Source: Anaerolineae bacterium (GTDB lineage: Bacteria; Chloroflexota; Anaerolineae; Aggregatilineales; Aggregatilineaceae). From it: 5,689 nucleotides of DNA. The DNA lies in assembly GCA_016929355.1 (NCBI GenBank), contig JAFGJA010000081.1, positions 1 through 5,689 of the forward strand, read 5' to 3'. Position 1 is the first letter of the stretch, and each line of letters starts with the position of its first letter. Positions 1 to 5,689 of the stretch are shown piece by piece. The translations under genes were made by a program, and so were the position numbers. The notes beneath the pieces were generated by a model. The model did no database searches. It saw nothing but the letters and a program-made list of their open reading frames with translations, and was not told the DNA's origin.

Positions 1-727
1 AATAGGTCGCGGCAGCATTGGGTTGTCCGATTGTGCCGCCGACCCGAAACCCAACCGCCCCGGCGCTCACTCCCTCGTCATAAGCATTGCTGACAATGGG
101 GCCGAGCGAAAACGAAAAACCGGTGAAATATTGAAAGACCATTAACAGGCTCTCAAACAGCATACTCACCACGATGGCGCTCATGATTAAGCGAATAGTG
201 CCCCATGTCAAAACATGATTGGCAATATAGAAATACATTAAGATGAACTCGCAGAGCAGAAAAAGGCCAAATGAACTCAGTTGAATATTGCGAGCTTGGT
301 AAAATGAAAGAATAACCATCAACAGATAGATCAAAATAGGGATTGAGGTTTGGGGGAAAAAACGGACTTTGGGTTTGCGTTCCAAAATCCACTGAGCATA
401 TCCCGCGACCAGGCCAATGGTCATCAACGAGATCATGTAACCATTGGGACCGCCCTGATGCCACTCCAGATCGGGAATGGCAATATCTAGCCCCAGGGGA
501 ATATCGACCACAATCGCTATCAGAATCAGCTTTTTGATGTCATTGACCACGAGGATCACAGCCGGGGCTGCCGCTATGAGGAGAAGCACCATTTTCCACT
601 TGGCTGAACTTTGATAGGTCATAATGCCCATCACCCCCGCCATAACACCTACCCCAATTGTCAGGAATAAGGTGAAAAGCGGGTTCGGTGTGTCTAATTT
701 TCCGCGCGGCCAATCTATTAAACGCAT
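1..727 (-). CDS. O-antigen ligase/polymerase-like membrane protein (partial, C-terminus outside window)
   Basis: Translating the minus strand from the ATG at 727-725 gives 242 uninterrupted residues running off the window edge. The protein is very hydrophobic, with likely membrane segments near residues 17-37, 46-62, 66-84, 96-114, 128-143, 152-171 and 177-200. Residues 228-242 (RVGGTIGQPNAAATY) resemble the conserved start of the Wzy_C/O-antigen ligase (WaaL/RfaL) domain, where an Arg-Gly-rich stretch precedes a Pro-Asn pair facing the periplasm. Members polymerise or transfer lipid-linked glycans on the outer face of the membrane. Ligase and polymerase cannot be told apart from this half. 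The gene follows the Wzz/kinase gene by 41 nt on the same strand, so co-transcription is likely. A GGAG Shine-Dalgarno element lies 13 nt before the ATG, a rather long spacing, but no nearer in-frame start exists. The family is inferred mainly from topology, the one motif and the polysaccharide context. Confidence 0.8.
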   Translation of the reverse strand, partial: MRLIDWPRGKLDTPNPLFTLFLTIGVGVMAGVMGIMTYQSSAKWKMVLLLIAAAPAVILVVNDIKKLILIAIVVDIPLGLDIAIPDLEWHQGGPNGYMISLMTIGLVAGYAQWILERKPKVRFFPQTSIPILIYLLMVILSFYQARNIQLSSFGLFLLCEFILMYFYIANHVLTWGTIRLIMSAIVVSMLFESLLMVFQYFTGFSFSLGPIVSNAYDEGVSAGAVGFRVGGTIGQPNAAATY

Positions 728-768
728 GTCGTTACGATTGCTCCGTTTAGCGTTTATATAAGGCAGGT

Positions 769-2349
769 TTAATGGTACGTTCCATTGCTGCCCCGCTTGA
801 CAAAGATCACACCTAGCACTCGCGCACCGGCGGCGTTGAGTTGTTTCAGTGTCTCACGCACTGTTTCCCGGCTCGAAAAGCCCTGTCGGACCACCAGAAT
901 AACCCCATCCACTTTAGGCGCTAAGAGGGACGTATCCGCCATGCCCAGGACCGGGGGAGCGTCCAAAATGGTGGTTTGCCCTTGTGCGCCCAGATATTTG
1001 ATCAATTGTTCCATCGACGGAGAAGCTAATCGGATTGCGGGGTTCGCTACCGCCGGACCCGCATTAATGACAAAAAGACAGGGATTATCGGTTGGGCATA
1101 TCAATTGACTGAGGGGGCCGTCTTCTTCAGACACAAACGGATAGCCGATTTCAACCGAAGCCATCGGTTCTGACAACAGATCGTTGATTCCGATGTGTTC
1201 TTCTTGACCAAAAATCTTGGCCTGTGCCGGACGCCGCAAATCGCTGTCAACCAAAAACACCGTTTGGCCCCGTTCAGCGAGAGTCTGGGCCAGATTCGCG
1301 GCCACTGTTGACTTTCCTTCGCGGGTTAGCGCGCTGGTGATCAAGATGGTTTTGGCGGGGCGGCTGGGGGATTGCTCGCGTAATAATAAGAGGTTGATGG
1401 TTAATAACCGGTAGGCTTCTTCGATATGGCGAAAAGCTTTGGTATCCTCGACGTTATTTTGATACCGATCTGGTTCGAGCAACCCTCTGGGAACCGCGCC
1501 CAACACCGGCAAATCGAGCAGCCGCTCAACCACGTGAACACTATGAATCCGTGTATCGAGATTTTCTAAGACGAACGCTAACCCCACGCCGCAAAACAGA
1601 CCGATCACCGCCCCCAAGCCGATTTGCACAAACCCGATGGTGTTGAGCGGTGTGTGCGAAACTGTCGCCGGGGCCATGATTGATACGCTGTTCGCGCGCA
1701 GTGATTCGTTCAAGCGGGCTGATTCGTATTGATCAAGCAATTGATTATAAGCGTTTTCTCTGAACTCAATCTGCCGTGACAGAGCTTCAATTTGCGCGTC
1801 GTCTGAGCCAGAGGCGTTGAGAGTCGCCAGCGCGTAGCGATCATTTTGGAGTTCGATTTCCAGGCTGTTTAATTGTTCTTCCAGAATGTCACGGGTGCTG
1901 CGACCATTGCCAACATAGAGTTCTCGTGTGTATTCAATGAGGAGTTGGGATAGCGCATTAGCAATATTGCAGGCTAGCACCGGATCGCCATTATGAACGG
2001 TAATGGTAATGAGTTCGGTGTCTGGCACTACCGCCACTTCGAGATTATGCCGGAGGTTGCTGGGTGTTAGGGAGTCGGCGTGTTCAGGAAACTGAAGAAT
2101 AATTTTTTCCAGAACAGGATTGCTTGTCAACACTTTGGCATAGGTGTTGAGCAGCCGCGTGTTATAATCATCACGCAAAACCAAATCGGTCAGGCCCACA
2201 TCGAGCAGTACCCGCACAGTGGCCGTTGCCCCATAAACTGGGGGGATCAGCAACCCGGCTGCCGCGACCATTGATACCGCGATTGACGTGACAATCACAA
2301 TCACCGTCATATGTCTGATAATAACACTAAGGTAAAAACGTAATTCCAT
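769..2349 (-). CDS. Wzz-type chain-length regulator fused to BY-kinase domain (polysaccharide co-polymerase)
   Basis: This 526-residue inner-membrane protein joins a Wzz domain to a CpsD/CapB-type ATPase/tyrosine-kinase domain, as in Wzc-like proteins that set polysaccharide chain length. TM1 is about residues 13-36. The extracytoplasmic part follows, with a probable coiled coil around 150-215. A Pro-bearing stretch (A226-P234) leads into TM2 at about 239-261. The cytoplasmic domain has Walker A at 340-348 (ALTREGKST, K346), Walker A' at 364-374 (VFLVDSDLRRP, D368 and D370) and Walker B at 461-466 (ILDAPP, D463). Oddities: the usual ExxRxxR oligomerisation motif reads E311-AYRLL-T317, with the second Arg lost, and the tail holds a single Tyr (Y525) instead of a cluster. 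At 526 residues it is shorter than E. coli Wzc (about 720). The ribosome-binding site is weak (GGTAG, 6 nt before the ATG). It lies between the sugar transferase and ligase-like genes. Family assignment is firm; kinase activity is inferred. Confidence 0.95.
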   Translation of the reverse strand: MELRFYLSVIIRHMTVIVIVTSIAVSMVAAAGLLIPPVYGATATVRVLLDVGLTDLVLRDDYNTRLLNTYAKVLTSNPVLEKIILQFPEHADSLTPSNLRHNLEVAVVPDTELITITVHNGDPVLACNIANALSQLLIEYTRELYVGNGRSTRDILEEQLNSLEIELQNDRYALATLNASGSDDAQIEALSRQIEFRENAYNQLLDQYESARLNESLRANSVSIMAPATVSHTPLNTIGFVQIGLGAVIGLFCGVGLAFVLENLDTRIHSVHVVERLLDLPVLGAVPRGLLEPDRYQNNVEDTKAFRHIEEAYRLLTINLLLLREQSPSRPAKTILITSALTREGKSTVAANLAQTLAERGQTVFLVDSDLRRPAQAKIFGQEEHIGINDLLSEPMASVEIGYPFVSEEDGPLSQLICPTDNPCLFVINAGPAVANPAIRLASPSMEQLIKYLGAQGQTTILDAPPVLGMADTSLLAPKVDGVILVVRQGFSSRETVRETLKQLNAAGARVLGVIFVKRGSNGTYH

Positions 2350-2397
2350 GGGGCACTACCGTTGCGTGATAGGGGTTGTGTTATCCGATTCTGGTTA

Positions 2398-2429
2398 GCC
2401 GGTAGTCCCTTGCCTGACAGACTACCGGT
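2398..2429 (-). other. Intergenic hairpin upstream of the Wzz-kinase gene
   Basis: Perfect 9-bp arms CCGGTAGTC (2399-2407) and GACTACCGG (2420-2428) enclose a 12-nt loop. No run of U follows on either strand, so it is not a typical intrinsic terminator. It sits inside the 93-nt gap between the sugar transferase stop and the Wzz-kinase start, so it would be part of a shared mRNA. It could act in mRNA processing, stability or translation control. The arm sequence CGGTAGT occurs again (2355-2361, minus strand) just before the start codon. Confidence 0.6.
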
Positions 2430-2442
2430 CACATTGCAGATG

Positions 2443-3111
2443 TTACAGCGCACCTTTACGCAGGCACACGATCAGAAACGTTTGAACCAGAATTTTGAGA
2501 TCCAACCACAGGCTCAAGTTCTCAATATATTCAAGATCATACTTCACGATCTGATCAAAAGGAATACTGCTGCGCCCATTGATCTGGGCCAAGCCAGTAA
2601 TGCCGGGGGCGACCTGTAAGCGCCGCTTATGCCACTCTTTATAAACTTCAACTTCACAGGGCATATTGGGGCGTGGTCCAATGAGACTCATATCGCCTCT
2701 AAGGACGTTGAAAATTTGAGGTAGTTCATCCATACTCGTCTTGCGCAAGATACAACCGATCCGGGTGATTTTTTGCGGCGACTGGGGCGGTTTGAAGATA
2801 GCTCCTTGTTGGCAATCCACTTCGCCATTCACAAACGCTTGCATAAATGCGTTGGCGTGGGTGTTGTCAGCCCGATGTTGCATGGTCCGATATTTGAAAA
2901 TGCGAAACCTTTCACCGTTTTTGCCAATCCGTTCTTGAATAAAGAGGGCGGGTCCCGGTGAATCAAACATGATGAGAAGGCCAATGACGATCATTGGGAT
3001 CAACGCCAGTGGCAGAATCAGCAAACAGAGGCTGACATCGAGAAAACGTTTGATTGGAAGATAAAAATAATGCTGAGAGGGATAGGGTATTTCGTTTATT
3101 AGCTGATCCAT
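2443..3111 (-). CDS. Undecaprenyl-phosphate sugar-1-phosphate transferase (bacterial sugar transferase family)
   Basis: This 222-residue enzyme would move a sugar-1-phosphate from a nucleotide sugar onto undecaprenyl phosphate at the cytoplasmic membrane face, the first step of repeat-unit assembly. Family landmarks run in order: KRFLDV at 21-26, a single hydrophobic re-entrant segment at about 27-49 ending in D50-SPGP, the basic stretch FIQERIGKNGERFRIFKYRTM (57-77), the catalytic Asp-Glu pair D128-E129 in MDELPQIFNVLRGDMSLIGPRP (127-148), PGITGLAQINGR (169-180), and a C-terminal DLEYIENLSLWLDLKIL (192-208). The length matches the short, single-domain ExoY/PglC-like class rather than the larger WbaP/WcaJ enzymes with extra N-terminal helices. 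The sugar cannot be told from sequence. It is the first gene of the minus-strand block. The ATG has only a weak upstream GAGA, spaced 8 nt. Confidence 0.96.
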   Translation of the reverse strand: MDQLINEIPYPSQHYFYLPIKRFLDVSLCLLILPLALIPMIVIGLLIMFDSPGPALFIQERIGKNGERFRIFKYRTMQHRADNTHANAFMQAFVNGEVDCQQGAIFKPPQSPQKITRIGCILRKTSMDELPQIFNVLRGDMSLIGPRPNMPCEVEVYKEWHKRRLQVAPGITGLAQINGRSSIPFDQIVKYDLEYIENLSLWLDLKILVQTFLIVCLRKGAL

Positions 3112-3261
3112 GACAGTATCTCATTTGGGTGTAATGTATGCGTTATGCAGCCGGGATACTGGGGAATCCAAATAGAGCTACGGTGTCGTGGATTGATGTT
3201 TGGATGTAGCAATGATTGTGCAGTTATAAAAAACTGGTTGAGATGGATAAATTTTTTGAGT

Positions 3262-3314
3262 CTGACCAAGCAACCAATCTAGTGCAGATGATCAAAATAT
3301 CAGTTATTGGTCAG
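3262..3314. repeat. 8-bp inverted repeat CTGACCAA...TTGGTCAG
   Basis: Perfect arms CTGACCAA (3262-3269) and TTGGTCAG (3307-3314) are separated by 37 nt. A competing shorter pair, ACCAAT (3273-3278) with ATTGGT (3306-3311), shares the right arm, so both cannot form at once. If the minus-strand promoter near 3369-3398 is real, this would lie in the 5' leader of the polysaccharide mRNA. It could equally be a split binding site for a regulator. Function is not known. Confidence 0.45.
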
Positions 3315-3368
3315 CAAACACTCAAAATTATCTCGTGCAGTTTTTGTATCCCCAACTGCGGTTCATCA

Positions 3369-3398
3369 ATTATACTATTAACAATACCGCTAAAGCAA
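3369..3398 (-). promoter_or_regulatory. Candidate sigma-70-type promoter for the polysaccharide genes
   Basis: On the minus strand a perfect TATAAT (3374-3369) is preceded, across 18 nt, by TTGCTT (3398-3393), which matches the -35 consensus only in its first three bases. Transcription would start near 3362 and leave a leader of about 250 nt before the sugar transferase ATG at 3111. A short inverted repeat CCGCT/AGCGG (3387-3402) straddles the -35 and could be an operator. The AT-rich setting raises the chance of a random match. Confidence 0.35.
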
Positions 3399-3483
3399 GC
3401 GGAATATTACGTCAAATTAAGTTAGCTGATGGTAATGTGCAAAGAAAAGAAATGAAACAATGGATTTGGTGTCACATTTGAGA

Positions 3484-3496
3484 ACGCGAGTCGCGT
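3484..3496. promoter_or_regulatory. 6-1-6 palindrome ACGCGAgTCGCGT
   Basis: Perfect dyad symmetry with arms ACGCGA and TCGCGT around one central G. It is a GC-rich island within AT-rich DNA, between the two divergent promoters, and has the size and symmetry of an operator for a dimeric regulator. It does not match the LacI-type palindrome further right, so a different protein would be needed. The call rests on symmetry alone. Confidence 0.35.
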
Positions 3497-3559
3497 GCAA
3501 TACGTTAACTCACTATTATAGTTAGCTTTCTGACATACTATTATTTAGACCTTCACGTT

Positions 3560-3578
3560 GTTGACAAACTCAGTCAAC
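3560..3578. promoter_or_regulatory. Inverted repeat over the repressor promoter -35
   Basis: Arms GTTGAC (3560-3565) and GTCAAC (3573-3578) flank a 7-nt spacer. The left arm contains most of the TTGACA -35 hexamer, so a protein bound here would compete with or contact RNA polymerase. It may be a second regulatory input besides the LacI-type site 17 nt downstream, or partly a coincidence with the -35 sequence. Confidence 0.35.
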
Positions 3579-3590
3579 TTATGGCATGAT
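3561..3590 (+). promoter_or_regulatory. Likely sigma-70-type promoter of the LacI-family gene
   Basis: A consensus -35 TTGACA (3561-3566) is followed after 18 nt by CATGAT (3585-3590), four of six matches to TATAAT. The TG at 3582-3583 makes an extended -10 (TGgCATGAT). Transcription would start about 3597, within the palindromic operator at 3595-3608, leaving a leader of about 75 nt to the ATG at 3672. Placing the operator on the start site is the usual design for steric repression. Confidence 0.6.
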
Positions 3591-3594
3591 TGAA

Positions 3595-3608
3595 TCGAAG
3601 CGTTTCGA
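3595..3608. promoter_or_regulatory. LacI/GalR-type operator with downstream half-site
   Basis: TCGAAGCGTTTCGA is a 14-bp near-palindrome with a central CG step and one mismatched pair, the form bound by many LacI/GalR-family dimers, whose hinge helices open a central CpG. The right half, GCGTTTCGA (3600-3608), recurs exactly at 3613-3621, giving a 13-bp-spaced direct repeat that could be a weaker second site. It lies directly downstream of the promoter -10 and just before the gene for a LacI-family protein, so autoregulation is the simple reading. No second full palindrome was seen before the GH31 gene. Confidence 0.65.
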
Positions 3609-3671
3609 CTATGCGTTTCGATGATATTGAATGCCAGCCCATTTTTTACTGTTCCCGAAAGAAATATCCCT

Positions 3672-4691
3672 ATGCCGACGATGATCGATGTGGCTAAGCG
3701 CGCCGGGGTTGCGGTGAGCACCGTTTCTTACGCGATCAATGGCACGCGCCCCATTTCAGAAGAAACCCGGCAGCGTATCTTTGCCGCGATGGAAGACCTG
3801 GATTACAAGCCCAATGCGCTGGCACGCGGGCTAGCCGGTAAACGCAGCCGCATTATTGCCTTGCTCTGCGCTGCGCCGGATCGCGGGTTGGGATTCACCG
3901 AACTGGGGTTTATCACCAGCGCCGCCGATACAGCCCGTGAAAATGAGTATAACCTTTTGCTGTGGTCACTTGATGCCAACCAGACCGACGAATTACGCCA
4001 GTTGATTCAGCAGGGCTTGGCCGATGGTGTGATCGTGATGGAAGTCCATTTGCATGACGAACGGGTAGACCTCCTGAATGAGCTAGAATTTCCCTTTAGC
4101 ATCATTGGCCGTTGTGACGATCTGCAAAATCATGGGTATGTGGACATTGATTTTCACCAGACTGCTTATGATGCCGTGCGCTATTTGATCGAACTCGGTC
4201 ATACCCAGATCGCGCTCATCAACCAATCGCAGCGCCAATTTGAGGCCGGGTACGGGCCAGCCGTGCGGATGCAGCACGGCTTTGAGGCGGTTATGCACAG
4301 CTATGATTTGCCCATTCTCACCCGGTTTTGCCCCGTCACACCGCAAGAGGGCTATCGGGTCTGCTGTGAATTGGTGGCGGAAAACCCTGATCTCACATCA
4401 ATGGTTGTCATGAATGAACGCGCCATCCCCGGCATCATTCAGGCCATCACCGAATATGGCTGGCGCATCCCGGAAGACTTTTCACTTTTGTCGTTGGTGT
4501 CATCACCAAACGTGGCCCAGATGTCGATCCCGCCCCTGACAAGCCTGGACTCGCCCAATACGGAATTAGGCCGCTTGGGGGCCGAACAACTTATTCAGCA
4601 ACTAGAGGCCGTAGCCGACCACCCCCCCCCGCGCAAACTGCTGCCCTGCTATTTGAATGTGCGCGGCAGCACCGGTCCGGCGCGCGCCTAG
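3672..4691 (+). CDS. LacI/GalR-family transcriptional repressor
   Basis: This 339-residue regulator has an N-terminal helix-turn-helix (residues 4-25, MIDVAKRAGVAVSTVSYAING within 4-24), a hinge helix (about 47-58, PNALARGLAGKR) and a periplasmic-binding-protein-like sensor domain (about 60-339) ending in the familiar NVRGSTGP. Such proteins release their operator when a sugar ligand binds. I chose the ATG at 3672 over the one at 3621: it gives the standard N-terminus directly before the helix-turn-helix, while the 17-residue extension has no family counterpart, lacks a ribosome-binding site, and its ATG overlaps the operator repeat. The ribosome-binding site at 3672 is itself weak. The following GH31 alpha-xylosidase suggests the ligand is xyloglucan-derived or another alpha-xyloside, which is inference. 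A run of nine C (4622-4630) encodes P318-P320 near the C-terminus. Confidence 0.96.
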   Translation: MPTMIDVAKRAGVAVSTVSYAINGTRPISEETRQRIFAAMEDLDYKPNALARGLAGKRSRIIALLCAAPDRGLGFTELGFITSAADTARENEYNLLLWSLDANQTDELRQLIQQGLADGVIVMEVHLHDERVDLLNELEFPFSIIGRCDDLQNHGYVDIDFHQTAYDAVRYLIELGHTQIALINQSQRQFEAGYGPAVRMQHGFEAVMHSYDLPILTRFCPVTPQEGYRVCCELVAENPDLTSMVVMNERAIPGIIQAITEYGWRIPEDFSLLSLVSSPNVAQMSIPPLTSLDSPNTELGRLGAEQLIQQLEAVADHPPPRKLLPCYLNVRGSTGPARA

Positions 4692-4708
4692 CCGATCCTG
4701 ATTTATAC

Positions 4709-4755
4709 AAAGGAGATAGTTGTCATTCCACCAACCTCATAGTGTTTCAGCATGA
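4709..4755 (+). other. Orphan Shine-Dalgarno with possible 11-codon leader ORF
   Basis: AAAGGAGAT (4709-4717) is the best Shine-Dalgarno match in the window, yet no gene starts right after it. The only nearby frame begins with TTG at 4720 (4 nt after GGAG), encodes 11 residues (MSFHQPHSVSA) and stops at TGA 4753-4755. It lies in the 96-nt gap before the GH31 gene, which has its own GAGG site. It may be a small leader peptide, a remnant of a lost start, or chance. Weakly supported. Confidence 0.2.
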
Positions 4756-4787
4756 ATTAACCTTTCCCTGATTAAGCGAGGACTTCA

Positions 4788-5689
4788 ATGAGATTTGAAT
4801 ATGGTCACTGGGAAGTTTTGCCCGGTACAGAAGCGATTTACCCCCTCCATATCACCGATGTGCAGTTAGAAGACGATGCGCTGGTGATCATGGGCTACGA
4901 TCATGTGGTGGATTCGCGTTGGAGTGTGCTGCACGGCAGCATCATCACGGCGCGTTTTTCATCCCCCATGCCGAATGTGATCCGTGTGCAACTGACCCAT
5001 TTTAAGGGGCGGCAGGCGGCTGCGCCGGCGTTTGATCTGGATTATGAGCAGACGAATCCTGATGTTGAGATCGGGCGCGATGAGGCGCACGCCTGGTTGA
5101 AAACCGGCGATCTGGCGGTCATTGTGCCGACGGATGGCGAGTGGCAGTTCCGGTTTGAACGCGACGGTAAACTGCTGACTGCGAGCGAACCGAAAGCCGT
5201 TGGCCTCTTTAACCGGGATAACACCACCTATATCCGCGAGCAGCTTACCCTGCAAGTTGGCGAGATGGTGTACGGTTTGGGCGAGCGGTTTGGCCCATTC
5301 GCTAAAAATGGGCAAACGGTTGATATATGGCATTGGGACGGCGGCACGGATTCGGAATACGCCTATAAAAATGTCCCGTTTTATCTGACCAGTCAGGGTT
5401 ACGGCGTGCTGGTCAACCATCCGGGGGCGGTGTCGTATGAAGTGGCATCGCACAACGTCCAGCGCGTGCAGTTCAGCGTCGAAGAACACGCCCTGGATTA
5501 CTACATTTTTGGCGGGCCAACACCTAAAGATGCGCTCACCCAATACACCGCGCTGAGTGGTCGTCCCGCGCAACTGCCAGCATGGTCGTTTGGGCTGTGG
5601 CTTTCGACATCGTTTACCACGAACTACAACGAAAAAGACATCCTCGCCAATATTGAGCGCATGGAAGCGCTCGGTATTCCGATTGGCGT
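4788..5689 (+). CDS. yicI: GH31 alpha-xylosidase, YicI-like (partial, C-terminus outside window)
   Basis: The first 300 residues of a glycoside hydrolase family 31 enzyme, expected to be about 770 residues in full and to release alpha-linked xylose from xyloglucan oligosaccharides or isoprimeverose. From memory of E. coli YicI, matching blocks run in order: VYGLGERF (161-168), NGQTV..W..DGGT (174-187), AYKNVPFYLTSQGYGVLVNHP (192-212), GPTPKDAL (243-250) and GRPAQLPAWSFGLWLSTSFTTNY (258-280). These cover the N-terminal beta-sandwich and the first strand of the (beta/alpha)8 barrel. F276 aligns with YicI F277, a residue tied to alpha-xyloside preference. The nucleophile and acid/base Asp (D416, D482 in YicI) lie beyond the window. 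No signal peptide is seen, so it is cytoplasmic and acts on imported sugars. The start is firm: an in-frame TAA at 4773, then GAGG 6 nt before the ATG. No promoter was seen in the 96-nt gap after the repressor gene, so read-through is likely. Confidence 0.95.
   Translation, partial: MRFEYGHWEVLPGTEAIYPLHITDVQLEDDALVIMGYDHVVDSRWSVLHGSIITARFSSPMPNVIRVQLTHFKGRQAAAPAFDLDYEQTNPDVEIGRDEAHAWLKTGDLAVIVPTDGEWQFRFERDGKLLTASEPKAVGLFNRDNTTYIREQLTLQVGEMVYGLGERFGPFAKNGQTVDIWHWDGGTDSEYAYKNVPFYLTSQGYGVLVNHPGAVSYEVASHNVQRVQFSVEEHALDYYIFGGPTPKDALTQYTALSGRPAQLPAWSFGLWLSTSFTTNYNEKDILANIERMEALGIPIG

Larger units (their letters stand above)
3112..3671. other. Divergent intergenic control region
   Basis: No convincing gene lies here. 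By eye, about 3200-3480 is clearly more AT-rich than the flanking genes. It holds a likely minus-strand promoter for the polysaccharide genes, a likely plus-strand promoter with LacI-type operator for the repressor gene, and several inverted repeats listed separately. Every open frame is short; the longest (3216-3425, plus) begins with TTG, lacks a ribosome-binding site and resembles nothing I recognise. Confidence 0.7.

Noticed and set aside
153..464. 103-aa minus-strand open frame
   Set aside because: It overlaps the ligase-like gene in another frame; that gene gives a continuous, strongly hydrophobic protein with a recognisable family motif, while this frame has neither.
2399..2428. Intrinsic terminator after the sugar transferase gene
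   Set aside because: The stem is good but no U-run follows on either strand, so a terminator call is not supported.
3216..3425. 69-aa plus-strand open frame in the intergenic region
   Set aside because: It starts with TTG without a ribosome-binding site, has no recognisable motif, and lies in AT-rich DNA that looks regulatory.
3621..3671. Upstream ATG extending the repressor by 17 residues
   Set aside because: No ribosome-binding site, the ATG overlaps the operator half-site, and the LacI family normally begins a few residues before the helix-turn-helix, as with the ATG at 3672.
4692..4787. Separate promoter for the GH31 gene
   Set aside because: TTGTCA (4720-4725) resembles a -35 and TATACA (4704-4709) a -10, but neither has a partner hexamer at proper spacing.
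4959..5573. 204-aa minus-strand open frame opposite the GH31 gene
   Set aside because: The plus strand clearly encodes conserved GH31 blocks throughout; the opposite frame is a long antisense shadow of codon usage and shows no family motif.

Overview
The window carries two divergently arranged gene blocks separated by about 500 bases of AT-rich non-coding DNA. It looks like ordinary bacterial chromosome from a free-living heterotroph. The gene-order style (short Wzz/BY-kinase fusion, no Wza-type outer-membrane exporter in view, a LacI regulator next to a GH31 enzyme, mid-range GC) would fit a Chloroflexota/Anaerolineae-type organism. That placement is a weak inference from sequence style, and nothing in the window settles it.

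Left block (minus strand, 3111 down to 1): three genes of an extracellular polysaccharide locus, read in the order sugar-1-phosphate transferase, Wzz-type chain-length regulator fused to a tyrosine-kinase domain, and O-antigen ligase/polymerase-like membrane protein (cut by the window edge). Together they would start a lipid-linked repeat unit, control chain length, and polymerise or ligate it, which is a Wzy-dependent layout. The kinase half keeps its Walker motifs but lacks the usual C-terminal tyrosine cluster. The ligase-like gene is recovered by direct translation of the minus strand from an ATG at 727.

Middle (3112-3671): a divergent control region. On the plus strand a TTGACA / extended -10 promoter is followed by a LacI-type CG-centred palindrome at the expected transcription start, plus a second half-site. 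On the minus strand there is a perfect TATAAT with a weak -35. Several inverted repeats (8-bp arms, 6-1-6 palindrome, GTTGAC-n7-GTCAAC) are not explained by the genes.

Right block (plus strand, 3672 to the end): a LacI-family repressor, then a GH31 enzyme very close to YicI-type alpha-xylosidases, truncated by the window edge before its catalytic aspartates. The pair looks like a local regulon for xyloglucan-type alpha-xylosides, with the repressor controlling its own promoter and probably the enzyme by read-through.

I found no RNA genes, CRISPR array, mobile element or clear terminator, and no convincing novel system. The most interesting leads are regulatory: competing RNA pairings upstream of the Wzz-kinase gene, the repeat-rich divergent region, and an orphan strong Shine-Dalgarno sequence between the repressor and the glycosidase.
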